Origin: Hanstruepera neustonica
GTDB lineage: Bacteria; Bacteroidota; Bacteroidia; Flavobacteriales; Flavobacteriaceae
Assembly: GCF_002895005.1 (NCBI RefSeq)
Contig: NZ_POWF01000002.1
Location: forward strand, 1-64,000
DNA: 64,000 nt
Reading direction: 5' to 3'
The number at the start of each line of letters is the position of its first letter. Position 1 is the first letter of the stretch. The translations under genes and the position numbers were made by a program. The notes under the pieces were generated by a model. The model saw nothing but the letters and a program-made list of their open reading frames with translations. It had not been told where the DNA came from and did no database searches. Below are positions 55,513 to 63,998 of the stretch, one piece after another.

Positions 55513-56373
55513 ATGAAAGAAGAGAAAATCATCGTCCCTGCCAATGGCTACTTGATGCTATTTGTATTTTTAATATTGTTTTTTGGGACCATAGCTCTAG
55601 CTATACTTAAAGAACAACCAGAATATCTGCCCATAATACTAATAGCTATTCTTATTGCTCCGGGTTTTATTATGGTTCAGCCTAACGGTTCGCGTGTGCT
55701 ATTGTTGTTTGGAAAGTATGTAGGTACTGTCAAAAAGAACGGTTTTTACTGGGTCAATCCTTTTTATACTAAAAAGAAGATTTCCTTAAGGGCGAGCAAC
55801 TTTGACAGTGAACGTTTAAAGGTTAACGATAAACTTGGTAACCCGGTCATGATCAGTACTATTTTGGTTTGGCGTGTTCAAGACACTTACAAGGCTGCTT
55901 TTGATGTTGATAATTATGAAAACTTTGTTCGCGTTCAAACAGATGCTGCCGTAAGAAAATTGGCAAGCATGTATCCTTATGACAATTTTGCCGATGAAGG
56001 TGTTGACGAGGATATCACATTGCGCTCCAGTGTTAATGAAGTGAGTAATGCCTTGGAAAAGGAAATTGATGAACGACTATCTATTGCCGGAATTGAAGTT
56101 TTAGAGGCTAGAATTGGTTATTTGGCTTATGCGCAAGAAATAGCTAATGCCATGTTGAAGCGTCAACAAGCAACGGCTATTGTGGCTGCAAGACATAAAA
56201 TTGTGGAAGGAGCTGTGAGTATGGTAGAAATGGCTTTGGAAGAATTGGGCAAAAAACAAATTGTAGATCTAGATGAAGAACGCAAAGCAGCCATGGTAAG
56301 TAATCTTATGGTTATTTTATGCGGTGATAAAGACGCTTCCCCTGTTGTTAATGCAGGTACTTTAAACCATTAA
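55513..56373 (+). CDS. SPFH (band 7/stomatin-like) membrane protein
   Basis: A 286-residue protein with two N-terminal hydrophobic segments (about 10-30 and 37-55) followed by the SPFH domain (VQPNGSRVLLLFGKYVGTV, then the helical stretch with YAQEIANAMLKRQQATAI). SPFH proteins assemble into membrane microdomains or cages. It is the first gene of a compact five-gene operon: tiny membrane protein, DUF4177, DUF1648 and an RHH protein follow with gaps of a few bases. Confidence 0.92.
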   Translation: MKEEKIIVPANGYLMLFVFLILFFGTIALAILKEQPEYLPIILIAILIAPGFIMVQPNGSRVLLLFGKYVGTVKKNGFYWVNPFYTKKKISLRASNFDSERLKVNDKLGNPVMISTILVWRVQDTYKAAFDVDNYENFVRVQTDAAVRKLASMYPYDNFADEGVDEDITLRSSVNEVSNALEKEIDERLSIAGIEVLEARIGYLAYAQEIANAMLKRQQATAIVAARHKIVEGAVSMVEMALEELGKKQIVDLDEERKAAMVSNLMVILCGDKDASPVVNAGTLNH

Positions 56374-56374
56374 A

Positions 56375-56551
56375 ATGAACAAAAAACAAATCTATAGTAT
56401 TGCAGTCGGCAGTTCTCTAGGAACAAGTTTGGGTACTGTTATTGGTGCTGTATCAAATAATGTTGCTATAGGTGTCATTTATGGCTCCATTATAGGAACC
56501 ATTATCGGTGTCATTTTAGCATTGGTTATTTTTAAAGAAAACACAAATTAG
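56375..56551 (+). CDS. 58-residue glycine-rich membrane protein
   Basis: A short protein with N-terminal MNKKQIY and about two hydrophobic segments rich in G-x-x-x-G steps (SLGTSLGTVIG; YGSIIGTIIGVI), which favour helix packing in the membrane. It starts one base after the SPFH stop codon. No known family was recognised. Tight spacing makes it a believable component of the SPFH operon. Confidence 0.75.
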   Translation: MNKKQIYSIAVGSSLGTSLGTVIGAVSNNVAIGVIYGSIIGTIIGVILALVIFKENTN

Positions 56552-56554
56552 ATT

Positions 56555-56713
56555 ATGAAAGAATATAAAGTTGTCAATTGGAAAATGGGATTATCTAACA
56601 ATAATAAAAAATTAGAAATGACCTTAAACGAACATGCCATTTCTGGTTGGCGTGTTATTCATATAGGTGAACAAACAACACGAATTGTTTTTGAACGTGA
56701 TAAAAACAGATAG
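56555..56713 (+). CDS. DUF4177 family small protein
   Basis: A 52-residue soluble protein with the DUF4177 pattern: YKVV near the start, a middle helix ending in E-H-A-I-S-G-W-R-V-I-H and a final beta strand (TRIVFERD). The family has no assigned function. It is three bases from the preceding gene and two from the following one. Confidence 0.75.
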   Translation: MKEYKVVNWKMGLSNNNKKLEMTLNEHAISGWRVIHIGEQTTRIVFERDKNR

Positions 56714-56715
56714 AT

Positions 56716-57222
56716 ATGATAAACAATAGACCTCGAATAAAAGTACCGTTGGAGAGTATTGATATTATTCTTGAATTACTTTCAATTGCTTGTCTATTAT
56801 TGATGTGGATCTATTTATTGGTTGAATATCCAAATTTACCTGACACTATTGCATCTCATTTTAATGCAAAAGGTGAAGCAGATGGTTATAGCAACAAGGT
56901 TTATTTATGGTTTATTCCTTTATTATCCACAGCTATGTATATTGGATTGTTTGTGCTAAACAAATATCCACATGCACACAATTATATGATTAACATCACT
57001 GAAGAAAACGCCTTTAAAAACTATCGATTCAGTACACGCATCGTACGGATTGTAAATACATTAACAGTTATTATGTTTGCCTACATTATTTATTATATTG
57101 TACAAAATGCCCAGGCGCGAGACCTACAGTTTAGCAGTTGGTTTCTGCCCATTGTAATTTCTCTAAGTGTTTTATTACCAATAGGAATTCTTTTGTACAA
57201 TCGTAAAATAAACAAGTCTTAA
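56716..57222 (+). CDS. DUF1648 family membrane protein
   Basis: A 168-residue protein with four membrane helices (about 17-38, 63-82, 110-130, 140-162). The loop LPDTIASHFNAKGEADGY between the first two is the DUF1648 signature, seen in SdpI-like immunity proteins and in transporters of unknown kind. In SdpI that family protects against a toxin; a similar role here would be speculative. It is fourth in the SPFH operon. Confidence 0.85.
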   Translation: MINNRPRIKVPLESIDIILELLSIACLLLMWIYLLVEYPNLPDTIASHFNAKGEADGYSNKVYLWFIPLLSTAMYIGLFVLNKYPHAHNYMINITEENAFKNYRFSTRIVRIVNTLTVIMFAYIIYYIVQNAQARDLQFSSWFLPIVISLSVLLPIGILLYNRKINKS

Positions 57223-57226
57223 AAAA

Positions 57227-57412
57227 ATGTCTAAAAAAAAGGCCTTTGCATTACGTATAAATGAAGATATGCTCAAAGCTATTGAAAAATGGGCTTCTGA
57301 TGAGTTCAGGAGTACCAATGGACAGATTGAATGGATGCTGATGCAATATTTAAAAGACAATAAAAGAGAACCCAAATCCAAAAAAGACAGCAATGATAAA
57401 AGCGACCAATAA
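57227..57412 (+). CDS. Ribbon-helix-helix (Arc-like) DNA-binding protein
   Basis: A 61-residue basic protein with the RHH fold: strand KKAFALRI, helix 1 NEDMLKAIEKWASDEF and helix 2 TNGQIEWMLMQYL. Arc-type proteins bind DNA as dimers through the strand pair. It is the last gene of the SPFH operon and is a natural autoregulator of the repeat-covered promoter upstream, though this is inference. The last coding bases form the left arm of the terminator, with the stop codon in the loop. Confidence 0.85.
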   Translation: MSKKKAFALRINEDMLKAIEKWASDEFRSTNGQIEWMLMQYLKDNKREPKSKKDSNDKSDQ

Positions 57413-57425
57413 GGTCGCTTTTTTT
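57398..57425 (+). terminator. Terminator overlapping the RHH stop codon
   Basis: aaaagcgacc and ggtcgctttt pair over 10 bp; the 5-nt loop contains the TAA stop (57410-57412). Confidence 0.9.
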
Positions 57426-57467
57426 AACCCATTTATTTTGGTATTTTGCAACACTAATTAATCACTT

Positions 57468-58778
57468 ATGCAAGAGGCACCATTATTTACTGACGATACT
57501 ATTGTTTTTGGACTCCTAATGTTAACTTTAGGATTTATTTTTTATACAGAATCCTTAAAAACAGGCTTTTGGCCTAAATTCTATAAAATTGTACCAGGCC
57601 TCTTTATGGCCTATATGTTACCCGCTGTATTAACTACTTTAGGGCTTATTGCTCCCGAATGGGAAACCACTTCGGAATCTGGTGAAGTCTTAAAACACAG
57701 CACAAATTTATATTATGTTGCCAGTCGTTATTTGTTACCAGCTGCTCTAGTCTTAATGACCTTAAGTATTGACCTTAAAGCCGTTTTTAATTTAGGTTGG
57801 AAAGCTTTGGTTATGTTTCTCACGGGAACATTAGGTATTGTAATTGGTGGTCCTATTGCCATACTTTTAGTTTCTATGTTTTCTCCAGAAACTGTTGGAG
57901 GCGTAGGTCCTGATGCGGTATGGCGCGGTTTATCCACACTTGCAGGAAGTTGGATTGGTGGTGGAGCCAACCAAACAGCCATGTTAGAAATTTATGGTTA
58001 TAATCAATCTGAATATGGTAAAATGGTTTTTGTTGATATTGTTGTTGCTAATATTTGGATGGCCATTATTTTAATAGGCATTGGTCGCTCTAAAATAATT
58101 GACAAATGGCTAAAAGCTGACAACTCTGCTATTGAAGCCTTAAAGGATAAAGTAACCACTTTTGCCAAAAGCGTAAAGCGCAATCCCTCATTAACTGACA
58201 TTATGATTATTGTTGCAATTGCTTTTGGAACGGTAAGCTTTGCTCATATTGGCGCCAATAATTTAGCACCATTCTTTAAAAGTGTAGTGAGAGGTATAGA
58301 ATCTCCAACATTAAGAAATACATTTACATTTTTAGATTCGCAGTTTTTCTGGATGATAAGTATCGCAACTTTAGTTGCCATATTGCTATCATTCACAAAA
58401 GCTAAAAATTATGAAGGTGCTGGTGCCAGTAAATTTGGAAGTGTCTTTATTTACATATTGGTAGCTTCCATAGGTATGAAAATCGATTTGGGTTCTATTT
58501 TTGATAATCCAGGACTAATTGCTGTTGGTTTAATTTGGATGAGCATTCATGCTATCCTCTTAATTATTATTGCCAAAATAATTAAAGCTCCTTACTTTTT
58601 CCTCGCTGTTGGAAGTCAGGCCAATGTTGGAGGTGCGGCCTCTGCCCCTATTGTTGCTTCAGCATTTCACCCCTCATTAGCTACGGTTGGGGTGTTATTG
58701 GCTGTCTTTGGTTATGCTATTGGCACTATTGCTGCCATAGGTTGCACGATTTTAATGGAATTGGCAGCAGTGAGTTAG
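57468..58778 (+). CDS. DUF819 family membrane protein
   Basis: A 436-residue protein with about 12 membrane helices. GSWIGGGANQTAM in the middle and QANVGGAASAPIVASAF near the end are the internal signatures of DUF819 (YjcL-like), a family related to sodium/anion transporters. It probably moves a small organic solute; the substrate is unknown. It follows the RHH terminator and has a weak TATTTTG element upstream. Confidence 0.88.
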   Translation: MQEAPLFTDDTIVFGLLMLTLGFIFYTESLKTGFWPKFYKIVPGLFMAYMLPAVLTTLGLIAPEWETTSESGEVLKHSTNLYYVASRYLLPAALVLMTLSIDLKAVFNLGWKALVMFLTGTLGIVIGGPIAILLVSMFSPETVGGVGPDAVWRGLSTLAGSWIGGGANQTAMLEIYGYNQSEYGKMVFVDIVVANIWMAIILIGIGRSKIIDKWLKADNSAIEALKDKVTTFAKSVKRNPSLTDIMIIVAIAFGTVSFAHIGANNLAPFFKSVVRGIESPTLRNTFTFLDSQFFWMISIATLVAILLSFTKAKNYEGAGASKFGSVFIYILVASIGMKIDLGSIFDNPGLIAVGLIWMSIHAILLIIIAKIIKAPYFFLAVGSQANVGGAASAPIVASAFHPSLATVGVLLAVFGYAIGTIAAIGCTILMELAAVS

Positions 58779-58829
58779 TTTTTAAAAAATATTTATAGAT
58801 ATTTGCGCTCATAAATTTCAAAAAATTCC

Positions 58830-59525
58830 ATGAAAAAAATATTGCTATTAGCTCTCATCGGTATAGTTGCATCTTGTTCCAAAGAGCAACATGATTTAAC
58901 GGTAAAAGGAACCGTAAAAGATTTAAAAAAAGGAACCCTGTATTTGCAAAAAATGCAAGATTCCATATTAATCAATGTTGACTCATTAGTCATTAGTGGT
59001 CAAGCTGAATTTGAGCTCCACAGTGATTTGGAATCACCCGAAGTCTTTTTTCTGCATTTAAATAAAACGAATGAAGATAGTGACCGTAAAATAGTTTTCT
59101 TTGCTGACAAGGGTATTACAGAAATTCACACATCATTAAAGGACTTTGCATTCAATGCTAAAATAAATGGTTCGGAGCAACAGAAAAAATTGGAAGAATA
59201 CCTTAAAATGATGGAACGCTTCAATGATAAAAATTTAGACTTAATAAAGAATGAGTTTGATGCCAAAGCCGCAAATGATTCCATTTTATTAGAGGAAAAC
59301 CAAAAAGATTTTGAAAATTTAGTGAAGAGCAAATATTTGTATACTGTGAATTTTGCAGTAACCAATAATGATAGTGAAGTAGCACCTTATTTAGCCTTGA
59401 CAGAAATTTACGATGCCCAAATAAAATGGTTAGATACTATCAACAACGCTTTAACTCCTAAAATCAAAAACTCGAAATACGGTAAGGAACTTGAATCCTT
59501 TATTGCAAAAAGAAAAGCAGAATAA
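58830..59525 (+). CDS. DUF4369 domain lipoprotein
   Basis: A 231-residue lipoprotein (lipobox VASC, Cys16) with a DUF4369 beta-domain (LTVKGTVKDLKKGTLYLQK) followed by a helical charged region with many Lys and Asp. In larger Bacteroidota proteins this domain precedes thioredoxin/AhpC domains; none is seen here, so the protein is the stand-alone form. Its role is unknown. A two-way terminator follows it directly. Confidence 0.85.
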   Translation: MKKILLLALIGIVASCSKEQHDLTVKGTVKDLKKGTLYLQKMQDSILINVDSLVISGQAEFELHSDLESPEVFFLHLNKTNEDSDRKIVFFADKGITEIHTSLKDFAFNAKINGSEQQKKLEEYLKMMERFNDKNLDLIKNEFDAKAANDSILLEENQKDFENLVKSKYLYTVNFAVTNNDSEVAPYLALTEIYDAQIKWLDTINNALTPKIKNSKYGKELESFIAKRKAE

Positions 59526-59554
59526 AAAACCTCTCAAAATGAGAGGTTTTTTTT
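59524..59554. terminator. Bidirectional terminator between DUF4369 gene and tRNA-Thr
   Basis: aaaaaacctctc and gagaggtttttt pair over 12 bp around loop aaaat, with T-runs on each strand. Confidence 0.9.
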
Positions 59555-59555
59555 G

Positions 59556-59629
59556 AGCCGATAGAGGGACTCGAACCCACGACCTGCTGATTACAAATCA
59601 GCTGCTCTAGCCAGCTGAGCTATATCGGC
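59556..59629 (-). tRNA. tRNA-Thr (anticodon TGT)
   Basis: On the minus strand the 74-base sequence folds as a cloverleaf: acceptor stem GCCGATA/TATCGGC, D arm with AGCTCAGCTGG, anticodon stem CTGAT/ATCAG with loop TTGTAA giving anticodon TGT, and the T arm GGTTCGAGTCC. The discriminator is T and CCA is not encoded. UGU reads ACA/ACG threonine codons. Confidence 0.96.
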
Positions 59630-59686
59630 AAAATAGTTCGCAAATATAATCTTGTGGAAAACATTTGCAAATATTTTTTTTAGAAT

Positions 59687-59956
59687 TTAGCCTAATTTAT
59701 TGATTTTTTCGATTAAGGCTCTTCCTTTGTCTTCAAGCTCTTGGTTAATAGCTTTAAAATGAGCCTTTTTATCTTCGACAGCTCTATCGTTCACTTTAGC
59801 AATTAATGAATCGAAAGTCTCAATAGCTTCATCAATGATAGCATCACTTTTTTTAGTGTCCTTTTCAGTATTGTTGTATTCCCATACGTAAACTGCCTCA
59901 ATAATGTCACCTAAAACATAATTAATATCCTTCTTAAGGTCTCTCTTATTTGCCAT
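59687..59956 (-). CDS. Conserved flavobacterial small helical protein
   Basis: An 89-residue, almost entirely alpha-helical protein with alternating charges and no cysteine (MANKRDLKKDINYVLGDII at the start, ending EKINKLG). I recognise it only as the type of conserved hypothetical found in Flavobacteriia. It lies 27 bases after manA on the same strand and may share its transcript. No function can be given. Confidence 0.75.
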   Translation of the reverse strand: MANKRDLKKDINYVLGDIIEAVYVWEYNNTEKDTKKSDAIIDEAIETFDSLIAKVNDRAVEDKKAHFKAINQELEDKGRALIEKINKLG

Positions 59957-59983
59957 GATTATATAATTTAATTGTATACAAAA

Positions 59984-60955
59984 TTACACATAAACTTCCA
60001 ATAGCGTGGCTTTTTCTGAAGTAATTTCAAAGTCTTTTAAGCCAGCTGGAATTAAGATTGTTTGACCTTTTTTTAAGCTTTCTTGATGAGTATCCGTTAC
60101 AATTTTGGCCTCACCTTCCACGCATACATAAATAATAAAAGAATCAAACGTATTTCGCTTTTTGATATTTTGATTGACTTGTAAATAATTAGTTGTGAAA
60201 TAAGGGCAGCTAACCATGTTATTTGAAGTGTTCAGTTCTTCATCATAAGACACCCTAAAATTATCAGGCATATTAAAATCAAAAGCATCTATGGCCAAAT
60301 CATTATGTAATTCACGCTCGTTGCCTTGATCATCCACACGATCCCAATCATATACGCGATAGGTTATATCACTTGTTTGCTGAATTTCAGCGAGCATCAC
60401 ACCAGCTCCAATAGCATGTACACGACCTACTTCAATAAAATAGGTGTCGCCTGATTTTACCTGATCAAAATTTAAAATATCTGTCAATGTTTTTTCTTCA
60501 AGATGTTTTAAATATTTATCTGGTGTCATATCTTGATTAAAACCCACAATCAAATTAGAACCCTCATCGGCCTGCATAACATACCACATTTCTGTTTTAC
60601 CAAATGAATTATGGCGTTTTGCAGCTAATTCATCATTAGGATGCAATTGTATTGATAAGTCTTCACGAGCATCAATAAACTTGATGAGCAATGGGAATTT
60701 TTCGCCAAACTGTTTAAAATTTTTAGTCCCGATAAGTTCATCTTTATAGGTCCTCAATAATTGTTTTAAAGACTGCCCCTTGAGAATTCCATTGGAAACT
60801 ATTGAAGTATCCCCTTCCACATCACTTATTTCCCAGCTTTCACCAACATTCGGTAAATCTGATGGTTTATTTAGCAAGGTTTTTAATTTTTGTCCTCCCC
60901 ATATTTTATCCTTCAATATAGGTTTGAACATTAATGGATATAATTTGTCTTTCAT
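59984..60955 (-). CDS. manA: Mannose-6-phosphate isomerase (type I)
   Basis: A 323-residue cupin-type enzyme that interconverts fructose-6-phosphate and mannose-6-phosphate, feeding GDP-mannose-type sugars. Zinc ligands are in QLHPND, the Glu of KTEMWYV and His in GRVHAIGAG. The opening PLMFKPILKDKIWGG and the C-terminal ILIPAG fit the short type I form. It lies three bases after queD and may supply sugars for surface glycans. Confidence 0.95.
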   Translation of the reverse strand: MKDKLYPLMFKPILKDKIWGGQKLKTLLNKPSDLPNVGESWEISDVEGDTSIVSNGILKGQSLKQLLRTYKDELIGTKNFKQFGEKFPLLIKFIDAREDLSIQLHPNDELAAKRHNSFGKTEMWYVMQADEGSNLIVGFNQDMTPDKYLKHLEEKTLTDILNFDQVKSGDTYFIEVGRVHAIGAGVMLAEIQQTSDITYRVYDWDRVDDQGNERELHNDLAIDAFDFNMPDNFRVSYDEELNTSNNMVSCPYFTTNYLQVNQNIKKRNTFDSFIIYVCVEGEAKIVTDTHQESLKKGQTILIPAGLKDFEITSEKATLLEVYV

Positions 60956-60958
60956 AAC

Positions 60959-61369
60959 TTAATTCCCGGAATAACTTACAAAATTCCGAGGTGTTTCGTA
61001 GAGTGTCACTTCAAGGTCCAAATCGTCAGGAAGTTTGGCTTTCATTTTGTTATAAATGACCACGACAATATTTTCTGCTGTAGGATTTAGATTCTTAAAT
61101 TCAGGGACTTCAACATTTAAATTCTTATGGTCAAAAGCATCCTCTACCTCACTCTTGATAATATCCTTCAAATCTTTCATATCAATTACATACCCAGTTT
61201 CTGAATCAATAGCTCCTGTAACACTAACAATTAATTCATAATTGTGTCCATGAAAATTTGGATTGTTACACTTTCCAAAAACGGCATCATTCTTTTCTTC
61301 ACTCCAATCTTTTCTATATAAGCGATGGGCTGCATTAAAATGGGCTTTTCTACTAACCGTTACTCTCAT
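60959..61369 (-). CDS. queD: 6-carboxytetrahydropterin synthase QueD
   Basis: The ATG at 61369 gives a 136-residue enzyme; a longer reading would extend 25 residues into the idi coding sequence and lacks homology. It makes 6-carboxytetrahydropterin from dihydroneopterin triphosphate in queuosine (tRNA base) synthesis. Zinc-binding histidines are in HFNAAHRL and FHGHNYEL and the catalytic Cys is in GKCNNP. The start overlaps the idi gene end by 17 bases. Confidence 0.92.
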   Translation of the reverse strand: MRVTVSRKAHFNAAHRLYRKDWSEEKNDAVFGKCNNPNFHGHNYELIVSVTGAIDSETGYVIDMKDLKDIIKSEVEDAFDHKNLNVEVPEFKNLNPTAENIVVVIYNKMKAKLPDDLDLEVTLYETPRNFVSYSGN

Positions 61370-61892
61370 AATTTGAAATATTAATGTATTGGTAGAATTT
61401 ATCGAAAATAATTTTAAACCATGCTGTATATTGTTCAGGAGCATTGTCCATATCTTGCTTTACAGCATCCAATGACATCCATTTCCAATCGGCCACTTCA
61501 TCAACATTAATCTGGGGTTCATCATTATAATAACCAATCATAACATGATCAAATTCATGTTCAGTCAGTCCATTATCAAAAGGCGCTTTATAGATAAACG
61601 AAATAGTTTCCTTTAAATCTGTAACGAAGCCCATCTCCTCCTTTAAACGTCTTTTCCCTGCTTCAATATTACTTTCTCCATCACGTTGATGACTGCAACA
61701 AGTATTGGTCCATAAGCCAGGTGAATGATATTTATGCATGGCTCGTTGCTGTAACATGAGCTCATTTTTATCATTAAAAACAAATACCGAAAACGCCCGA
61801 TGCAACAATGCCTTTTCATGAGCCTCCAATTTAGGCATTAAGCCAATTTGCTCATCATTTTCATTTACGAGAATTACTTGCTCTTCTATCAT
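61353..61892 (-). CDS. idi: Isopentenyl-diphosphate delta-isomerase (type I)
   Basis: A 179-residue Nudix-fold enzyme that interconverts IPP and DMAPP for isoprenoid synthesis (quinones, carotenoids). The family motifs are TNTCCSHQRDGE, with the catalytic Cys, and the acidic EEMGF/LTEHEFDHV region. Metal-binding His residues are in LLHRAFSVF and SHQ. It is first in the idi-queD-manA run. Confidence 0.95.
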   Translation of the reverse strand: MIEEQVILVNENDEQIGLMPKLEAHEKALLHRAFSVFVFNDKNELMLQQRAMHKYHSPGLWTNTCCSHQRDGESNIEAGKRRLKEEMGFVTDLKETISFIYKAPFDNGLTEHEFDHVMIGYYNDEPQINVDEVADWKWMSLDAVKQDMDNAPEQYTAWFKIIFDKFYQYINISNYESNG

Positions 61893-61988
61893 AACACAAA
61901 AATACCATTCCTAGAATTAAATATATGTCAAAGTTTTAATAAAATAAAAAGCTATGAAAACTATGGATTAAATTGTGTTTAATAATAC

Positions 61989-61996
61989 TATCTTTG
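61989..61996 (+). promoter_or_regulatory. -7 element upstream of prfC
   Basis: TATCTTTG matches TAnnTTTG. It lies downstream of an in-frame GTG (61975), so translation from that GTG is unlikely, supporting the ATG at 62020. A -33 TTTG at the ideal distance was not seen. Confidence 0.4.
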
Positions 61997-62019
61997 CAAC
62001 CCATATTTCAAAGCATATT

Positions 62020-63609
62020 ATGAGTTTTAAAAGTGAAATAGAAAGACGTAGAACCTTCGGAATCATCTCGCATCCGGATGCCGGAAAAACAACCTTAACG
62101 GAAAAATTGCTACTCTTTGGCGGCGCTATTCAAGAAGCAGGTGCCGTAAAGAGTAATAAGATAAAAAAAGGGGCTACCAGTGATTTTATGGAGATAGAAC
62201 GTCAAAGAGGTATCTCGGTAGCGACTTCTGTTTTAGCTTTTGAATACAATGGTATCAAAATCAATATTCTTGATACACCAGGTCACAAAGATTTTGCTGA
62301 AGACACTTTTAGAACCCTAACAGCGGTAGATAGTGTCATCGTGGTTATTGATGTGGCTAAAGGGGTCGAGGAGCAAACTGAAAAATTAGTGGAAGTTTGT
62401 CGCATGCGAAATATCCCCATGATAGTCTTTATTAACAAGTTGGATCGAGAAGGAAAAGATGCCTTCGACCTATTGGATGAAGTAGAACAGAAATTAGGTT
62501 TAAGCGTTGTACCATTAAGCTTTCCAATTGGCATGGGCTATGATTTTAAAGGTATTTACAACTTATGGGAAAAGAACGTCAACCTATTTAGTGGTGATAG
62601 CCGAAAAAATATTGAAGAAACCATTGAGATTAATGATTTGGCTTCACCTGAACTTAACAAGTTGGTAGGTGAGAAAGCTGCTGATACCTTACGTGAAGAA
62701 ATAGAACTGGTAGAAGGTATTTATCCAACTTTTGATAAGGAAGAATATCTGAACGGAAAACAACAACCTGTTTTCTTTGGTTCGGCATTAAATAATTTTG
62801 GTGTTCGTGAGCTCTTGGATTGTTTTGTTGAGATTGCTCCAAAACCAAGACCCAAGCAAAGCGAAGAACGTTTGGTAAAACCAGATGAGCAGAACTTTAC
62901 TGGTTTTGTATTTAAAATTCACGCCAATATGGATCCAAACCATCGTGACAGATTGGCCTTTGTGAAAATAGTTTCAGGGAAATTTGAGCGCAATAAACCC
63001 TATTTACACGTAAGACATAACAAAAAGTTGAAGTTTTCCAGTCCAAATGCTTTCTTCGCTGAAAAAAAAGAAATTGTTGATGTCTCTTATCCTGGAGATA
63101 TTGTGGGATTGCACGATACTGGTAATTTCAAAATAGGTGACACCTTAACCGAAGGTGAAACAATAAATTACAGAGGTATACCAAGTTTCTCACCAGAACA
63201 TTTTAGATATATCAATAATGCCGATCCTTTGAAATCAAAACAGCTTTATAAAGGCATCGACCAATTAATGGACGAAGGTGTTGCCCAATTATTTACTTTA
63301 GAGCTTAACGGCAGGAAGGTAATAGGTACCGTTGGAGCCCTTCAGTATGAAGTTATTCAATATAGACTGGAACATGAATATGGCGCTAAATGTACATATG
63401 AAAATCTCAATGTACACAAGGCCTGTTGGGTAGACCCTGAAGATAAAAAGAACGAAGAATTCCAAGAATTTTTAAGAGTCAAACAACGTTTTCTTGCCAA
63501 AGACAAGCAAAACCAGTTGGTTTTTCTGGCAGACTCACCCTTTTCATTACAAATGACTCAGCAAAAATATCCAAGTATTAAATTCCATTTAACATCGGAA
63601 TTCAATTAA
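62020..63609 (+). CDS. prfC: Peptide chain release factor 3
   Basis: RF3 is the GTPase that removes RF1/RF2 from the ribosome after termination. The 529-residue protein has P-loop SHPDAGKTT (17-25), the switch region [22 protein letters not shown] and NKLDREGKD, then the domain II/III regions typical of RF3. The ATG at 62020 was chosen over a GTG at 61975 because a -7 element lies between them. Confidence 0.96.
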   Translation: MSFKSEIERRRTFGIISHPDAGKTTLTEKLLLFGGAIQEAGAVKSNKIKKGATSDFMEIERQRGISVATSVLAFEYNGIKINILDTPGHKDFAEDTFRTLTAVDSVIVVIDVAKGVEEQTEKLVEVCRMRNIPMIVFINKLDREGKDAFDLLDEVEQKLGLSVVPLSFPIGMGYDFKGIYNLWEKNVNLFSGDSRKNIEETIEINDLASPELNKLVGEKAADTLREEIELVEGIYPTFDKEEYLNGKQQPVFFGSALNNFGVRELLDCFVEIAPKPRPKQSEERLVKPDEQNFTGFVFKIHANMDPNHRDRLAFVKIVSGKFERNKPYLHVRHNKKLKFSSPNAFFAEKKEIVDVSYPGDIVGLHDTGNFKIGDTLTEGETINYRGIPSFSPEHFRYINNADPLKSKQLYKGIDQLMDEGVAQLFTLELNGRKVIGTVGALQYEVIQYRLEHEYGAKCTYENLNVHKACWVDPEDKKNEEFQEFLRVKQRFLAKDKQNQLVFLADSPFSLQMTQQKYPSIKFHLTSEFN

Positions 63610-63643
63610 AAAGTGTGTCGTTCATCTAATATTTTGGAAAAAA

Positions 63644-63679
63644 TTTGCTTTTAATCGAATTTTTAATACTTTTAATCGA
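63644..63679 (+). promoter_or_regulatory. Promoter with two direct repeats upstream of the YjdI-like gene
   Basis: TTTG (63644-63647) and TACTTTTA (63667-63674) are 19 bases apart, one mismatch from the consensus. CTTTTAATCGA occurs at 63648-63658 and 63669-63679 (period 21, two helical turns), one in the spacer and one over the -7 element. This is a candidate operator. Confidence 0.5.
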
Positions 63680-63749
63680 TGTTTTAAATATGCTATTTAT
63701 TTAGATACATACATTTAAACTAGATTATAACCCCAAAAATGATCTACTT

Positions 63750-63980
63750 ATGGAAACTGACGACAATGTTTTCAGTAATAGTGATATTACTGTGACCTAC
63801 AACCCAAGTGCATGTATAAATGCAGAGCGATGTGCTCGTGAACTTTCAAATGTTTTTAGAAATTCTGTTATTCCTTGGATTGACTTGGATGGTGCATCAA
63901 CTTCAGAAATTATTAATCAAGTAAAAAAGTGCCCTTCTGGTGCTTTACAATTTTGTCTAAATAAAAAAGAGGCCTGTTAA
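63750..63980 (+). CDS. YjdI-like divergent 4Fe-4S mono-cluster protein
   Basis: A 76-residue protein of the YjdI/Fer4_19 type. ACINAERCARELSNVF and VKKCPSGALQFC contain cysteines (about 27, 33, 60 and 68) that would hold one iron-sulfur cluster. The family is usually paired with a GNAT acetyltransferase gene (YjdJ), which is not visible here as the window ends 20 bases after the gene. Its role is unclear; electron transfer or sensing is possible. Confidence 0.85.
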   Translation: METDDNVFSNSDITVTYNPSACINAERCARELSNVFRNSVIPWIDLDGASTSEIINQVKKCPSGALQFCLNKKEAC

Positions 63981-63998
63981 TTTACAGCCCTCTTTTTT
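63963..63998 (+). terminator. Terminator overlapping the end of the YjdI-like gene
   Basis: aaaaaagagg and cctctttttt pair with an inner ctgt/acag stem around one C-C mismatch. The stop codon (63978-63980) lies in the loop. Confidence 0.8.

Noticed and set aside
56716-57412. DUF1648-RHH pair as a classical toxin-antitoxin module
   Set aside because: No toxin fold was seen; the DUF1648 protein is a membrane protein without a recognisable toxin motif. The idea is kept only as a weak possibility in the SPFH operon finding.
61370-61444. N-terminal extension of QueD into idi
   Set aside because: The extra 25 residues come from the coding sequence of idi in another frame, and QueD proteins begin with the short strand before the HFNAAHRL motif.
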